Of a stretch of 64,000 nt of DNA, positions 9,088 to 19,099 are shown in pieces. Location of the stretch: contig NZ_RDBL01000006.1 of NCBI RefSeq assembly GCF_008042035.1, positions 1,597,166 to 1,661,165 of the forward strand. The letters are read 5' to 3'. Position numbers and translations under genes: made by a program. Below the pieces are notes generated by a model. That model was given only the letters and a program-made list of their open reading frames with translations, was not told the origin of the DNA and did not search any database. Source of the DNA: Streptomyces sp. col6. Lineage in GTDB: Bacteria > Actinomycetota > Actinomycetes > Streptomycetales > Streptomycetaceae. How positions within the stretch are numbered: the stretch's first letter is position 1; every line of letters begins with the position of its first letter.

Positions 9088-10341
9088 ATGACCGACAGCC
9101 CTGCCCCCCTCGCCGACCCGCACCTCGTCTTCGACGCCACGGAAGGCCGCCGGGACCTCGTCCTCCTCGGCTCCACCGGGTCCATCGGCACCCAGGCCAT
9201 CGACCTGGTGCTGCGCAACCCCGACCGCTTCCGCGTCACCGCGCTGTCCGCGGCCGGCGGCCGGGTCGGCCTCCTCGCCGAGCAGGCGCGCCTCCTCAAG
9301 GTGCGCACGGTCGCGGTCGCCTCGCCCGAGGCCGTACCCGCCCTGCGCGAGGCGCTGCGGCACGAGTACGGGACGGCCGAGCCGCTCCCCGAGATCCTCG
9401 CCGGCCCCGACGCGGCGACCGAGCTGGCCGCGAGCGACTGCCACACGGTGCTGAACGGGATCACCGGCTCCATCGGCCTGGCCCCGACCCTGGCCGCGCT
9501 GAAGGCGGGCCGGACCCTGGCGCTCGCCAACAAGGAGTCCCTGATCGTCGGCGGCCCCCTGGTCAAGGCGCTGGCGGCGCCGGGCCAGATCATCCCGGTC
9601 GACTCGGAGCACGCGGCCCTCTTCCAGGCGCTCGCGGCCGGCACCCGCGCCGATGTGCGCCGGCTCGTCGTCACCGCGTCCGGCGGCCCGTTCCGCGGCC
9701 GGACCAGGAGCGAGCTCGACGGTGTCACCCGGGAGCAGGCCCTCGCCCACCCCACCTGGGCGATGGGCCCGGTCATCACGGTCAACTCGGCGACCCTGGT
9801 CAACAAGGGCCTCGAAGTCATCGAGGCGCACCTCCTCTACGACATCCCCTTCGACCGCATCGAGGTCGTCGTCCACCCCCAGTCGTACGTGCACTCGATG
9901 GTCGAGTTCACCGACGGCTCCACGCTCGCCCAGGCGACCCCGCCCGACATGTCCGGACCGATCGCCATCGGTCTCGGCTGGCCGCAGCGCGTTCCGGACG
10001 CGGCCCCCGCCTTCGACTGGACGAAGGCCTCCAGCTGGGAGTTCTTCCCGCTGGACACCGAGGCCTTCCCGTCCGTCGGCCTCGCCCGGCACGTGGGTGC
10101 GCTGGGCGGCACCGCGCCCGCCGTCTTCAACGCGGCCAACGAGGAGTGCGTCGACGCGTTCCTGTCCGGCGCACTGCCCTTCAACGGCATCATGGACACG
10201 GTCACCGCGGTGGTGGGAGAGCACGGAACGCCCGCATCGGGAACTTCTCTCACCGTCGCGGACGTACTTGAAGCGGAGACCTGGGCGCGGACCCGGGCCC
10301 GGGAACTCTCGGCCAAGGCCACTGCGGAGGCACGCGCATGA
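9088..10341 (+). CDS. dxr: 1-deoxy-D-xylulose 5-phosphate reductoisomerase
   Basis: This is the second enzyme of the MEP isoprenoid pathway, converting DXP to MEP with NADPH and a divalent metal. Seen: the NADPH-binding [14 protein letters not shown] near the N-terminus, NKESLIVGG, the metal-site DSEHAALFQ, the flexible-loop [19 protein letters not shown], and [12 protein letters not shown]. The size of ~417 residues is close to the family norm. I chose ATG 9088 ([11 protein letters not shown]) over the in-frame ATG 9079 because it matches the N-terminus I recall for Streptomyces homologues; neither has an ideal ribosome binding site. The stop overlaps the start of the site-2 protease (ATGA), so the two are translationally coupled. 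Confidence 0.95.
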   Translation: MTDSPAPLADPHLVFDATEGRRDLVLLGSTGSIGTQAIDLVLRNPDRFRVTALSAAGGRVGLLAEQARLLKVRTVAVASPEAVPALREALRHEYGTAEPLPEILAGPDAATELAASDCHTVLNGITGSIGLAPTLAALKAGRTLALANKESLIVGGPLVKALAAPGQIIPVDSEHAALFQALAAGTRADVRRLVVTASGGPFRGRTRSELDGVTREQALAHPTWAMGPVITVNSATLVNKGLEVIEAHLLYDIPFDRIEVVVHPQSYVHSMVEFTDGSTLAQATPPDMSGPIAIGLGWPQRVPDAAPAFDWTKASSWEFFPLDTEAFPSVGLARHVGALGGTAPAVFNAANEECVDAFLSGALPFNGIMDTVTAVVGEHGTPASGTSLTVADVLEAETWARTRARELSAKATAEARA

Positions 10342-11648
10342 GCATGACGACGATCCTGCTGACGATCCTCGGTATCGCCGTCTTCGCCCTCGGCCTGCTC
10401 TTCTCCATCGCCTGGCACGAGCTGGGCCACCTGTCGACGGCCAAGCTCTTCGGTATCCGCGTCCCCCAGTACATGGTCGGCTTCGGCCCGACCGTCTGGT
10501 CGCGCAAGAAGGGCGACACCGAGTACGGCATCAAGGCCATTCCGGCCGGTGGCTACATCCGCATGATCGGGATGTTCCCGCCCGGCGCCGACGGCAAGCT
10601 GGAGGCGCGCTCCACCTCGCCCTGGCGCGGCATGATCGAGGACGCCAGATCCGCCGCCTTCGAGGAGCTGGAACCGGGCGACGAGACGCGCCTGTTCTAC
10701 ACGCGCAAGCCGTGGAAGCGCGTGATCGTCATGTTCGCCGGACCCTTCATGAACCTGGTCCTGGCCGTGGCGATCTTCCTCGGCGTCGCCATGTCCTTCG
10801 GCTTCCAGACCAACACCACCGAGGTCGCCGGCGTCCAGAAGTGCGTCATCCCGCAGAGCGCGCAGCGCGACACCTGCAAGAAGTCCGACGCCGTCTCGCC
10901 CGCGCAGGCCGCAGGGCTGAAGAAGGGCGACAAGATCGTCGCCTTCGACGGCGTGCGGATGGACTCCTGGGACGCCCTCTCCGACCGCATCCGCGACACC
11001 ATCGGCCCCGCCACCATCACCGTGGAACGCGACGGACAGGAGAAGGACCTGCACGCGGTCCTCCTGAAGAACGCCGTCGCCAAGAAGGACTCGCACGGCG
11101 AGGCGGTCGCCGGCGAATTCGTCTCGGCCGGCTACCTCGGCTTCGCCGCCCAGACGAAGATCCTCCCGCTCTCCTTCGGCGACTCGGTCGTGCGCATGGG
11201 CGACATGGTGGAGAACGGCGTCGACTCGATCATCGCCCTGCCCTCCAAGATCCCCTCCCTGTGGGACGCGGCCTTCGGCGACGGCGAGCGAGCGGCGGAC
11301 TCCCCGGTCGGCGTCGTCGGCGCGGCCCGCATCGGCGGCGAGGTGATGACGCTGGACGTCCCGGCGGAGAACCAGATCGCGATGATGCTGTTCCTGCTGG
11401 CCGGCTTCAACCTCTCGCTGTTCCTCTTCAACATGCTGCCGCTGCTCCCGCTCGACGGCGGCCACATCGCGGGGGCCCTGTGGGAGGCGCTGCGCCGGAA
11501 CACGGCACGCGTCTTCAAGCGCCCCGACCCCGGCCCGTTCGACGTCGCCAAGCTGATGCCGGTCGCCTACGTGGTCGCCGGGGTCTTCATCTGCTTCACC
11601 CTGCTCGTCCTCGTCGCCGACGTGGTCAACCCGGTCAAGATCACCTGA
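10338..11648 (+). CDS. Site-2 (RseP/Rip1-type) intramembrane zinc metalloprotease
   Basis: This 436-residue membrane protein has the S2P active-site helix HELGH (His27, Glu28, His31) in its first transmembrane segment, a PDZ-like domain in the middle (about residues 180-260) and the second zinc-ligand motif LDGGH near residue 372 in a late transmembrane helix. Family members cut anti-sigma factors or other single-pass proteins inside the membrane; M. tuberculosis Rip1 is the actinobacterial model. The substrate here is unknown. It overlaps the dxr stop by four bases (ATGA), and ispG follows after a structured gap. This dxr / S2P / ispG order is typical of actinobacteria. Confidence 0.93.
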   Translation: MSMTTILLTILGIAVFALGLLFSIAWHELGHLSTAKLFGIRVPQYMVGFGPTVWSRKKGDTEYGIKAIPAGGYIRMIGMFPPGADGKLEARSTSPWRGMIEDARSAAFEELEPGDETRLFYTRKPWKRVIVMFAGPFMNLVLAVAIFLGVAMSFGFQTNTTEVAGVQKCVIPQSAQRDTCKKSDAVSPAQAAGLKKGDKIVAFDGVRMDSWDALSDRIRDTIGPATITVERDGQEKDLHAVLLKNAVAKKDSHGEAVAGEFVSAGYLGFAAQTKILPLSFGDSVVRMGDMVENGVDSIIALPSKIPSLWDAAFGDGERAADSPVGVVGAARIGGEVMTLDVPAENQIAMMLFLLAGFNLSLFLFNMLPLLPLDGGHIAGALWEALRRNTARVFKRPDPGPFDVAKLMPVAYVVAGVFICFTLLVLVADVVNPVKIT

Positions 11649-11654
11649 CGGGTG

Positions 11655-11715
11655 CCGGCCGGACGCGCCGCATGCACCGCGAGTGACGGGTGGTGCGCGG
11701 GCTGCGTCCGGCCGG
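11655..11715 (+). terminator. Long branched stem between the S2P gene and ispG
   Basis: A perfect 12-bp outer stem (11655-11666 with 11704-11715) encloses 37 bases that can form an inner TGCACC/GGTGCG-type stem. It sits just after the S2P stop and before a TAACCT (11771-11776) that could be the -10 of an ispG promoter. It may be a terminator or an attenuator. Confidence 0.45.
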
Positions 11716-11835
11716 GCGGACATTCCGTGCGGGGCCGGACGCGGTGTGCTCCCGGCCGCCCCCGGTGACGTAACCTCGAAGGCCGGAGCCCGCCGATACC
11801 GGGACCTCGATCCACACCTTGGGGATGCTCAGCGC

Positions 11836-12990
11836 ATGACTGCGATTTCTCTCGGAATGCCCACCGTTCCGACCAAGCTCGCCGAACGGCGGGTCAGCCG
11901 CCAGATCCAGGTCGGCTCGGTGGCGGTCGGCGGGGACGCGCCGGTCTCGGTCCAGTCGATGACGACGACGCGTACGTCGGACATCGGCGCGACGCTTCAG
12001 CAGATCGCGGAACTGACCGCGTCCGGCTGCCAGATCGTGCGGGTGGCCTGCCCGACGCAGGACGACGCGGACGCCCTGAAGACGATCGCCTCGAAGTCGC
12101 AGATCCCGGTGATCGCGGACATCCACTTCCAGCCGAAGTACGTGTTCGCCGCCATCGACGCCGGCTGCGCGGCGGTGCGGGTCAACCCCGGCAACATCAA
12201 GCAGTTCGACGACAAGGTCAAGGAGATCGCGCGGGCCGCGAAGGACGCCGGCACCCCGATCCGGATCGGCGTCAACGCCGGTTCGCTCGACGCGCGGCTG
12301 CTCAAGAAGTACGGCAAGGCCACGCCCGAGGCGCTCGTCGAGTCGGCGCTCTGGGAGGCGTCGCTCTTCGAGGAGCACGGCTTCCGCGACATCAAGATCT
12401 CGGTCAAGCACAACGACCCGGTCGTGATGGTCAACGCCTACCGCCAGCTCGCCGCCCAGTGCGACTACCCGCTGCACCTCGGCGTCACCGAGGCCGGCCC
12501 CGCCTTCCAGGGCACCATCAAGTCGGCCGTCGCCTTCGGCGCCCTGCTCAGCGAGGGCATCGGCGACACCATCCGCGTCTCGCTGTCCGCGCCCCCCGCC
12601 GAGGAGGTCAAGGTCGGCCTCCAGATCCTGGAGTCGCTGAACCTCAAGCAGCGCCGCCTGGAGATCGTCTCCTGCCCCTCCTGCGGCCGTGCCCAGGTCG
12701 ACGTGTACAAGCTCGCCGACCAGGTCAGCGCCGGTCTGGAGGGCATGGAGGTCCCGCTGCGCGTCGCCGTCATGGGCTGTGTCGTCAACGGCCCCGGCGA
12801 GGCCCGCGAGGCCGACCTCGGCGTCGCGTCCGGCAACGGCAAGGGCCAGATCTTCGTCAAGGGCGAGGTCATCAAGACCGTGCCCGAGTCGAAGATCGTG
12901 GAGACCCTCATCGAGGAGGCCATGAAGATCGCCGAGCAGATGGAGAAGGACGGCGTCGCCTCCGGCGAGCCCGAGGTCTCCATCAGCTGA
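11836..12990 (+). CDS. ispG: 4-hydroxy-3-methylbut-2-en-1-yl diphosphate synthase (flavodoxin)
   Basis: IspG (GcpE) is the [4Fe-4S] enzyme that converts MEcPP to HMBPP, the penultimate MEP-pathway step. The protein has 384 residues from ATG 11836; the frame is open 51 codons further upstream, but that stretch is not conserved-looking and contains the hairpin. The cluster ligands are visible as Cys280 and Cys283 (SCPSCGR) and Cys315 with Glu322 ([10 protein letters not shown]). The N-terminal TIM-barrel signature [13 protein letters not shown] is present. The short bacterial form without the plant insertion fits. It lies in the same cluster as dxr, so two MEP steps are encoded here. Confidence 0.96.
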   Translation: MTAISLGMPTVPTKLAERRVSRQIQVGSVAVGGDAPVSVQSMTTTRTSDIGATLQQIAELTASGCQIVRVACPTQDDADALKTIASKSQIPVIADIHFQPKYVFAAIDAGCAAVRVNPGNIKQFDDKVKEIARAAKDAGTPIRIGVNAGSLDARLLKKYGKATPEALVESALWEASLFEEHGFRDIKISVKHNDPVVMVNAYRQLAAQCDYPLHLGVTEAGPAFQGTIKSAVAFGALLSEGIGDTIRVSLSAPPAEEVKVGLQILESLNLKQRRLEIVSCPSCGRAQVDVYKLADQVSAGLEGMEVPLRVAVMGCVVNGPGEAREADLGVASGNGKGQIFVKGEVIKTVPESKIVETLIEEAMKIAEQMEKDGVASGEPEVSIS

Positions 12991-13008
12991 CCCCGCACGA
13001 CCTCCGAC

Positions 13009-13039
13009 AGCGCCCCGCCGGACACCCCGGCGGGGCGCT
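13009..13039 (+). terminator. Terminator after ispG
   Basis: A perfect 13-bp stem (13009-13021 with 13027-13039) with a 5-base loop lies 18 bases after the ispG stop. Confidence 0.8.
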
Positions 13040-13153
13040 GCCGCGCGCGGGCCCCCGGCGGTCCGCGCACAGCTGTTCCCGGGCACGGGCGGCGTCGCTC
13101 AGGCTCTTCGGTTACAGTGCGGAAATCAGCAGACCGCATGGTGAGGCCCCCTC

Positions 13154-13999
13154 GTGTTGACGCACACCACTACCCGGGTCCTCGAACCCAGCGACCTCGG
13201 CGCCGCCCTCGCCGTCCTGGAGAGCGAGCCCGTGGCCAACGCCTTCGTGACGTCCCGCGTCCAGATCGCCGGACTCGACCCCTGGCGCCTCGGCGGCGAG
13301 ATGTGGGGCTGGTACGCGGACGGCCGGCTGCGCTCCCTGTGCTACTCGGGCGCCAACCTCGTCCCCATCTGCGCGGGCCCCGAGGCCGTACGCGCCTTCG
13401 CCGAACGCGCCCGACGGGCCGGCCGCCGCTGCTCCTCGATCGTCGGCCCCGCAGAGCCCACCGCCCAGCTGTGGCGGCTCCTCGAACCAGGCTGGGGCCC
13501 CGCCCGCGACGTCCGGGCCAACCAGCCGCTCATGGTCACCGAGAGCCCGTCCGCCGAGGTGGAGCCCGACCCGCTCGTCCGCCGCGTCCGCAAGGACGAG
13601 ATGGACATCCTGATGCCCGCCTGCGTGGACATGTTCACCGAGGAGGTCGGCGTCTCCCCGCTGGCCGGCGACGGCGGACTCCTCTATCAGGCCCGCGTCG
13701 CCGAACTCGTCGCCGCCGGGCGCTCGTTCGCCCGGATCGACGACGGCAAGGTCGTCTTCAAGGCGGAGATCGGCGCCACCACCCCGCAGGCCTGCCAGAT
13801 CCAGGGCGTGTGGGTCGCCCCCGAGTTCCGCGGCCGCGGCCTCTCCGAGACCGGCATGGCCGCCGTGCTGCGATACGCGCTGGCCGACGTCGCCCCGGTC
13901 GTCAGCCTGTACGTCAACGACTACAACACCCCCGCGCGCAAGGCGTACCGCCGCATCGGCTTCCGGGAGACCGGCGCCTTCATGAGCGTGCTGTTCTGA
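13154..13999 (+). CDS. GNAT-family N-acetyltransferase with N-terminal DUF4081-like domain
   Basis: The protein has 281 residues from GTG 13154. The C-terminal half has the acetyl-CoA-binding GNAT motif (VWVAPEFRGRGLSETG, a Q/R-x-x-G-x-G/A variant) and the terminal strand and helix SLYVNDYNTPARKAYRRIGF. The N-terminal ~130 residues resemble the DUF4081 domain that often precedes GNAT domains in actinobacteria. The acceptor substrate is unknown. A second, shorter GNAT follows 40 bases downstream; the two share little sequence and are probably not recent duplicates. Confidence 0.88.
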   Translation: MLTHTTTRVLEPSDLGAALAVLESEPVANAFVTSRVQIAGLDPWRLGGEMWGWYADGRLRSLCYSGANLVPICAGPEAVRAFAERARRAGRRCSSIVGPAEPTAQLWRLLEPGWGPARDVRANQPLMVTESPSAEVEPDPLVRRVRKDEMDILMPACVDMFTEEVGVSPLAGDGGLLYQARVAELVAAGRSFARIDDGKVVFKAEIGATTPQACQIQGVWVAPEFRGRGLSETGMAAVLRYALADVAPVVSLYVNDYNTPARKAYRRIGFRETGAFMSVLF

Positions 14000-14039
14000 C
14001 CGGGCCACGCCACGGCGGCCCGGACAGTAGGGTCGGTCC

Positions 14040-14606
14040 ATGGCAGCAGCTTCCGGGGGCGGCCCCCGCACCACCGGCGTCCACGTCGGGCCGATCGACC
14101 TCGCGGCGCGCGTCGACGAGGCGCTCGCCGTCCAGGCCGTCGCCTTCGGCCTGAGCGCCGAGGAGATCGAGGTCCGCCGCCACATCGTGCTCCGGCACCT
14201 CGACCACCCGCAGGCCCGCGCGCTCGGCGCCCTGACCCCCGGGGGCCGGCTCGTCGGCTTCGTGTACGGCATGCCCAACGAGCGCGGCCACTGGTGGTCC
14301 ACTGTCGTGGAGCCCTATCTCCGCGCCACCGGCAGCGCCCACTGGCTCGACGACGCCTTCGTGATCACCGAACTCCACGTCCACCCGGACTTCCAGAACC
14401 GGGGCATCGGCCGCACGCTCATCACCACCGTCACGGACGCGGTGCCCGAGCCCCGCTCGATCCTCTCCGCGATCGACACCGACAGCCCGGCGCGCGGCCT
14501 CTACCGCTCGCTCGGCTACCAGGACCTGGCCCGCCAGGTGCTGTTCCCCAGCGCACCCAAGCCGTACGCGGTGATGGGAGCGCCCCTGCCACTGCGCCGT
14601 GCGTGA
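14040..14606 (+). CDS. GNAT-family N-acetyltransferase
   Basis: A 188-residue single-domain protein starting at ATG 14040. The GNAT core is recognisable from the acetyl-CoA P-loop HVHPDFQNRGIGRTLI and the C-terminal RGLYRSLGYQDL. An N-terminal extension of ~20 residues is low in complexity. The substrate is unknown. It lies between the bidomain GNAT and proS, on the same strand and closely spaced (40 and 73 bases). The gap before proS has TAACCT, a possible -10 element, so proS probably has its own promoter. Confidence 0.87.
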   Translation: MAAASGGGPRTTGVHVGPIDLAARVDEALAVQAVAFGLSAEEIEVRRHIVLRHLDHPQARALGALTPGGRLVGFVYGMPNERGHWWSTVVEPYLRATGSAHWLDDAFVITELHVHPDFQNRGIGRTLITTVTDAVPEPRSILSAIDTDSPARGLYRSLGYQDLARQVLFPSAPKPYAVMGAPLPLRRA

Positions 14607-14679
14607 AGGAATGGATTTCCGCCCGCACGGGCCGCCCCGCTAACCTCGGGCCCATCACCCTTCCGAGCAGGAGTTCACC

Positions 14680-16383
14680 ATGGCCCAGGTCCAGCGCATG
14701 TCCCGATTGATGATCAAGACACTGCGCGACGACCCGGCGGACGCCGAGACGCTCAACCACAAGCTCCTCGTCCGAGCCGGCTACGTACGACGCACCGCCG
14801 CCGGAATCTGGTCCTGGCTCCCGCTCGGCAAGAAGGTGCTGGAGAACATCACCCGCGTCGTCCGCGAGGAGATGGACGCCATCGGCGGCCAGGAGGTCCT
14901 GCTCCCCGCCCTGCTGCCCAAGGAGCCCTACGAGGCGAGCGGCCGCTACGACGAGTACGGCGACCTGCTGTTCCGCCTCCAGGACCGCAAGGGCTCGGAC
15001 TACCTCCTCGGCCCCACCCACGAGGAGATCTTCACCCAGGTCGTCAAGGACATGTGCTCGTCCTACAAGGACCTGCCCGTCATCCTGTACCAGATCCAGA
15101 CGAAGTACCGCGACGAGGCCCGCCCCCGCGCCGGTGTGCTGCGCGGCCGCGAGTTCCAGATGAAGGACTCGTACTCCTTCGACACCACGGACGAGGGCCT
15201 GGTCGAGGCGTACCAGCTGCACCGCGCCGCCTACATCCGGATCTTCGAGCGGCTCGGCCTGGACCACCGCATCGTCTCCGCGGTCTCCGGCGCCATGGGC
15301 GGCTCCGCCTCCGAGGAGTTCCTGGCCCCCGCGCCCGCCGGCGAGGACACCTTCGTCGACTGCCCGAACTGCGACTACGCGGCCAACACAGAGGCCGTGA
15401 CGTTCAACGCCACCGCCGGCGACGCCTCGGGAGCCGGGCCCGTCGAGGAGCTGGACACCCCCGACACCCCGACCATCGAGACCCTGGCCGCCCACCTCGG
15501 CGTGGAGGCCTCGGCCACGCTGAAGAACCTGCTGGTCAAGGTGGACGGCGAGATCGTCGCCGTGGGCGTGCCCGGTGACCGCGAGGTCGACCTCGGCAAG
15601 CTCGGCGAGCACCTGGCGCCCGCCGTCGTCGAGCTGGTCACCGCCGAGGACTTCGTGGGCCGCCCCGACCTCGTACGCGGCTACGTCGGCCCCCAGGGCC
15701 TGGAGAAGGTCCGCTACATCGCCGACCCCCGCGTCGCCGCAGGCACCGCCTGGATCACCGGCGCCAACAAGGAGGGCAAGCACGCGAAGAACGTCGTTGC
15801 TGGCCGCGACTTCGAGGTGGACGACTACCTGGACGTCGTCGTCGTCGAGGCGGGCGACCCCTGCCCCAAGTGCGGCACCGGCCTCCAGGTCGACCGCGCC
15901 ATCGAGATCGGCCACATCTTCCAGCTCGGCCGCAAGTACGCCGACATCTTCGCGCTGGACGTGCTCGGCCAGCAGGGCAAGCCCGTCCGCGTCACGATGG
16001 GTTCGTACGGCATCGGCGTCTCCCGCGCGGTGGCCGCCCTCGCCGAGCAGACCGCCGACGACAAGGGCCTGTGCTGGCCCCGCGAGGTCGCCCCGGCCGA
16101 TGTGCACGTGGTCGCCGCCGGCAAGGCCCTCCAGACCGAACTGGCCCTCGACGTCTCCGAGAAGCTGGGCGCCGCCGGCCTGCGCGTCCTGGTCGACGAC
16201 CGCGCCGGCGTCTCGCCCGGCGTCAAGTTCACCGACTCCGAGCTGATCGGCGTTCCGAAGATCCTGGTCGCCGGCCGCCGCTCGGCCGAAGGCGTCCTGG
16301 AGCTGAAGGACCGCCGCACCGGCGAGCGCGAGGAGCTGACCGTCGACGAGGCGATCGCCCGCCTCACCGAGCAGCAGGACTGA
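14680..16383 (+). CDS. proS: Prolyl-tRNA synthetase, bacterial type with editing domain
   Basis: Class II aminoacyl-tRNA synthetase of 567 residues. Seen: the N-terminal [17 protein letters not shown] signature; motif 2 with [25 protein letters not shown]; an insertion of about 170 residues between motifs 2 and 3 (roughly 230-400), as expected for the INS/YbaK-like editing domain that clears Ala-tRNA(Pro); motif 3 ([14 protein letters not shown]); and a C-terminal anticodon-binding domain. Length and order match ProS of the bacterial prokaryote-like class. The start ATG 14680 follows GAGCAGGAG-type ribosome-binding bases. A strong bidirectional terminator follows. Confidence 0.97.
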   Translation: MAQVQRMSRLMIKTLRDDPADAETLNHKLLVRAGYVRRTAAGIWSWLPLGKKVLENITRVVREEMDAIGGQEVLLPALLPKEPYEASGRYDEYGDLLFRLQDRKGSDYLLGPTHEEIFTQVVKDMCSSYKDLPVILYQIQTKYRDEARPRAGVLRGREFQMKDSYSFDTTDEGLVEAYQLHRAAYIRIFERLGLDHRIVSAVSGAMGGSASEEFLAPAPAGEDTFVDCPNCDYAANTEAVTFNATAGDASGAGPVEELDTPDTPTIETLAAHLGVEASATLKNLLVKVDGEIVAVGVPGDREVDLGKLGEHLAPAVVELVTAEDFVGRPDLVRGYVGPQGLEKVRYIADPRVAAGTAWITGANKEGKHAKNVVAGRDFEVDDYLDVVVVEAGDPCPKCGTGLQVDRAIEIGHIFQLGRKYADIFALDVLGQQGKPVRVTMGSYGIGVSRAVAALAEQTADDKGLCWPREVAPADVHVVAAGKALQTELALDVSEKLGAAGLRVLVDDRAGVSPGVKFTDSELIGVPKILVAGRRSAEGVLELKDRRTGEREELTVDEAIARLTEQQD

Positions 16384-16394
16384 TCCCACGTGTA

Positions 16395-16428
16395 AGGGCC
16401 CCGCACGGAACACTCCGTGCGGGGCCCT
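16395..16428. terminator. Bidirectional terminator between proS and the convergent phosphotransferase gene
   Basis: A perfect 15-bp stem (16395-16409 with 16414-16428) with a 4-base loop. It lies between the proS stop and the stop of the minus-strand gene, so it can serve both. Confidence 0.85.
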
Positions 16429-16438
16429 CGCGCATGAC

Positions 16439-17362
16439 CTACAGCCAGCCCGCGAACTCCAGCGTCACTTCGCCCTCCTGGCGGCGTCCGGCGGCCAGCG
16501 CCCGGGTGCCCGACTCCACGGCCCGGAACAGCGTCCAGCCGTGCAGCCGTCCCTGGTCCACGTCCAGCGACTCCGCGAGCTTCTTGATCCGGCGCCGGGC
16601 CGTCGTCGCTCCGGCGGGCGAGGCGATCAGGTCCTCGACCCGGTCCCGGACCAGCCGCGCCAGATCGTAGGCCCGCTCGCCGACCAGCGGCTCCGGCCCG
16701 ACCGTCAGCCAGGGCGCCCGCTCGCCCGCGAGCACCTTGCTCTGCCGGAAGTTGCCGTGCAGCAGCAGCGTCTCGGGGGAGTCGGCGACCAGTTCCTCGC
16801 GCGCCGCCAGGGCCGCCGTGACCATCGGCTCCAGCGCCGGGTCGGCCGCGGCGGCGGCGCGCATGGCGTCCGTGCGCCGCCCGGTCCGTTCCCCGACCGT
16901 CTCGAAGGCGTGCCCGGCCGGCGGATCGACCCACAGCCGCCGCACCGTCCCGGCCGCCTCCAGCAGCGCCTTCGCCTCCGGCAGCGAACGCAGCGACATC
17001 TCCGGATGCAGCCGCTCCAGCAGCAGCGTGCCCTCGACGGGGCGCCCGGTGTCCACGGGATCGAGCAGTTGTACCGCGCCCCAGCCGTTCCAGTGCGCCA
17101 GCGCCGCCAGCTCCAGGCCGGGCGCGGCACCGGCCGGGGCGAGCTTCAGGGCGGCCGGGGTGCCGTCGGCCCCCCGGACCAGCAGGACCAGACTGCTGCG
17201 CCCGCCGGGGGCGGCGACCCGCTCCACGACCGGGGCGCGCCCCGTCGCGGCCAGCGCCTGTTCGGTCAGTGCGGGAAGGCCCGCGAGCCAGTCCCCGGCG
17301 GCCGTATCCCCGTACGACTCGCCGAGCGCTCGCACCAGACGCCGCGGCGGTTCAAAACCCAT
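16439..17362 (-). CDS. APH(6)/Sph-like phosphotransferase (aminoglycoside/hydroxyurea resistance kinase family)
   Basis: The protein has 307 residues from ATG 17362; an AAGGGA ribosome binding site lies upstream, and the longer open frame to 17695 overlaps the next gene and looks like a GC artefact. The fold signatures fit the aminoglycoside-6-phosphotransferase family: a Lys in an N-lobe strand (PAALKLAPAG), LHGNFRQSKVL at the catalytic-loop position, and a GPEPLVGERAYDLARLVRDR tract at the metal-binding position. In the catalytic loop the usual HGDLH reads HGNFR, so the canonical Asp and second His are missing, which makes real kinase activity uncertain. In the metal-site motif the first position reads GPEP where DP is normal. 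It may be a non-resistance paralogue or a degenerate enzyme. Confidence 0.75.
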   Translation of the reverse strand: MGFEPPRRLVRALGESYGDTAAGDWLAGLPALTEQALAATGRAPVVERVAAPGGRSSLVLLVRGADGTPAALKLAPAGAAPGLELAALAHWNGWGAVQLLDPVDTGRPVEGTLLLERLHPEMSLRSLPEAKALLEAAGTVRRLWVDPPAGHAFETVGERTGRRTDAMRAAAAADPALEPMVTAALAAREELVADSPETLLLHGNFRQSKVLAGERAPWLTVGPEPLVGERAYDLARLVRDRVEDLIASPAGATTARRRIKKLAESLDVDQGRLHGWTLFRAVESGTRALAAGRRQEGEVTLEFAGWL

Positions 17363-17405
17363 ACGTGCCGTGTTCCCTTTCAGAGCCTTCTTGTGTGCGC
17401 CTTCT

Positions 17406-17888
17406 TCAGTGCGCGGCGGCGGCCCCGGCCCGCGTGTCCGTTCCGGCCTTCGCCCCGGCCCGCTCGGCGAGCCCGGGAAAGGGTACGCCGCTGCCCCGCC
17501 AGCGCGCCGCGCGTACGGCGGCCTCCCGCAGCGCGTCGGCGGCGGTGCGCCGCAGCGACCCCTCGGCGGCCCGGACCAGGTCGGAGTAGACGTACGCGAC
17601 GCGGTCCTCCAGCACGGCGGCCAGACGCACCGCGGCCGCCGCGTCCGGCACCGCGAACGGCAGAGCGTACGCGGCGTCCGAGACCACCGGCTCACCGCCC
17701 AGGTCCCGGACCGTGCGCACCAGGGCGTCCCGGCGGGCCCGGTGGGCCTGGTGTGCGGTGGTGGCCTCGGCCCGGCGCGCCGCGGCGACCCGGCCGCCGG
17801 CGACCCCGTAGCCGTAGATGGCGGCGTGCTCGGCGGCCAGCGCCGCCTGGGCCGCTTCCAGGGCGCCGTCGCCCGTGCCGTCGCTCAT
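17406..17888 (-). CDS. Ferritin-like (DUF4439) helical protein
   Basis: A 160-residue, mostly alpha-helical protein with no signal peptide or membrane helix. Glu/His residues are spaced as in ferritin-like bundles (AALAAEHAAIYGYG, then TTAHQAHRARRD), which suggested the DUF4439 family. Its start ATG overlaps the stop of the upstream lipoprotein gene by four bases (ATGA), so the two are co-translated. Since the partner is a ferritin-like lipoprotein, the pair may handle related metal or redox chemistry on two sides of the membrane. The function is not established. Confidence 0.75.
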   Translation of the reverse strand: MSDGTGDGALEAAQAALAAEHAAIYGYGVAGGRVAAARRAEATTAHQAHRARRDALVRTVRDLGGEPVVSDAAYALPFAVPDAAAAVRLAAVLEDRVAYVYSDLVRAAEGSLRRTAADALREAAVRAARWRGSGVPFPGLAERAGAKAGTDTRAGAAAAH

Positions 17889-18424
17889 GCGGAGGTCTCC
17901 TTGGCCAGTTCGGTGAGCAGGTAGGCGTGCGCCGCGCTGGCGGCGGCCACCGAGGCCAGCAGCCGGGCCAGCTCCCCGGGTGCCTCCAGGACCAACGCGG
18001 TGTAGGCGTCCGCCGCGGTGCGCTCGGCGGCGGCCAGCTCCTTGACCGCGGCGGCAGGGCCGGTGGCGAGCGAGCGGGCCGGGGCGAGCGCGGGGGCCTT
18101 GCCGGGGGAGACGGCCGTCAGATGGGCGCGGACGGCGTCACGCAGGGGGGTGAGCCCGGCCGCCGTCGACGGATGGGTCCTGAGCACGTGCTCGTAACCG
18201 GCGAGCAGAGTCGCCGTGGTGCGCGAGGCACTGGTGCGCAGCGCCGTCTGTGTACGCACGGAGGACGTGCCGTCGGCGGCGGTCCGCGCGCCGCCGTGCG
18301 CGGAACCCTTGCGGGCCCCGCCCGTGTCGTCGGCGTCGCTTCCGCAGCCCGGCAGCACAGCCCCGGCGGCGAGGGCGCCCGTCGCCGCGAGCACGCCCCT
18401 GCGCGTCGTCCCCGTACGCCGCAC
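17885..18424 (-). CDS. Tat-exported ferritin-like (DUF4439) lipoprotein
   Basis: A 179-residue protein from GTG 18424, placed by a GAAGGAG ribosome binding site a few bases upstream; the open frame continues to 18754 but would run into rimP on the other strand. The N-terminus has a twin-arginine motif (TTRRGVLAATG), a hydrophobic stretch and a lipobox LPGC with Cys27 as the lipidation site, so it is predicted to be Tat-exported and anchored outside the membrane. The remaining ~150 residues are Ala-rich helices similar in pattern to the downstream ferritin-like protein. It is transcribed divergently from rimP across 175 bases. Confidence 0.78.
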   Translation of the reverse strand: MRRTGTTRRGVLAATGALAAGAVLPGCGSDADDTGGARKGSAHGGARTAADGTSSVRTQTALRTSASRTTATLLAGYEHVLRTHPSTAAGLTPLRDAVRAHLTAVSPGKAPALAPARSLATGPAAAVKELAAAERTAADAYTALVLEAPGELARLLASVAAASAAHAYLLTELAKETSA

Positions 18425-18599
18425 TTGTTCTCCTTCGGGCTGGACCTGTCTTGACTGGATCTGTCCGGAAGTGATCACCGCCTGTGAGCGTACCCGCGCG
18501 CGGGGGGCCGGCGGACAGCAACACCCCTTGCGACCGGATACCCTTTGACCAGACACGCGAGATACCCACAACAGCACACGCGGCCGAGGAGTCACCCGG

Positions 18600-19097
18600 A
18601 TGAGCACCACCCAGAGCGAGAGGCTGCGCGGGCTGGTCGAACCGCTCGTCAGCGCCGAGCAGCTGGAGCTGGAAGAGATCGAAGTCTCCCGGGCAGGCCG
18701 CCGCCGGGTGCTGAGGATCGTCGTGGACTCCGACGAGGGTGTCGAGCTCGACACCTGTGCCGAGCTGAGCCGGGCGATCTCCGCGAAGCTCGACGAGACC
18801 GACGCGATGGGCGAGGACGAGTACGTCCTGGAGGTCAGTTCCCCCGGGGCCGACCGCCCGCTGACGGAGCACCGCCACTACGTACGCAACACCGGCCGGC
18901 TGGCCAGGCTGACCCTGAGCGAGGGCGGCGAGCTGGTGGCCCGCATCCTCGCGGTCGACGAGGACGGTCTCGACCTGGAGGTGCCGGGCGTCAAGGGCCG
19001 CAAGCCCACCGCCCGCCGGATCGCCTTCGACGAGATCGCCAAGGCCCGCGTGGAGCTGGAATTCAACCGCAAGGACAAGAAGGAAGAGGAGGCGTAG
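18600..19097 (+). CDS. rimP: Ribosome maturation factor RimP
   Basis: RimP binds the 30S subunit and helps its maturation. The protein has 165 residues from ATG 18600. Typical tracts are [21 protein letters not shown] and [15 protein letters not shown]. The C-terminal SH3-like part ends in a lysine/glutamate-rich tail ([10 protein letters not shown]). It is the first gene of the rimP-nusA-ylxR-infB cluster; nusA starts two bases after its stop. A divergent 175-base region separates it from the Tat lipoprotein gene and should hold the cluster's main promoter; no consensus pair in it convinced me. Confidence 0.95.
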   Translation: MSTTQSERLRGLVEPLVSAEQLELEEIEVSRAGRRRVLRIVVDSDEGVELDTCAELSRAISAKLDETDAMGEDEYVLEVSSPGADRPLTEHRHYVRNTGRLARLTLSEGGELVARILAVDEDGLDLEVPGVKGRKPTARRIAFDEIAKARVELEFNRKDKKEEEA

Positions 19098-19099
19098 CC

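Noticed and set aside
7291..10224. A 977-residue open frame on the minus strand
   Set aside because: It lies antisense to the acyl-CoA dehydrogenase, aroA and dxr. Its Gly/Arg/Val-rich composition is what high-GC codon bias gives on the opposite strand; no domain is recognisable.
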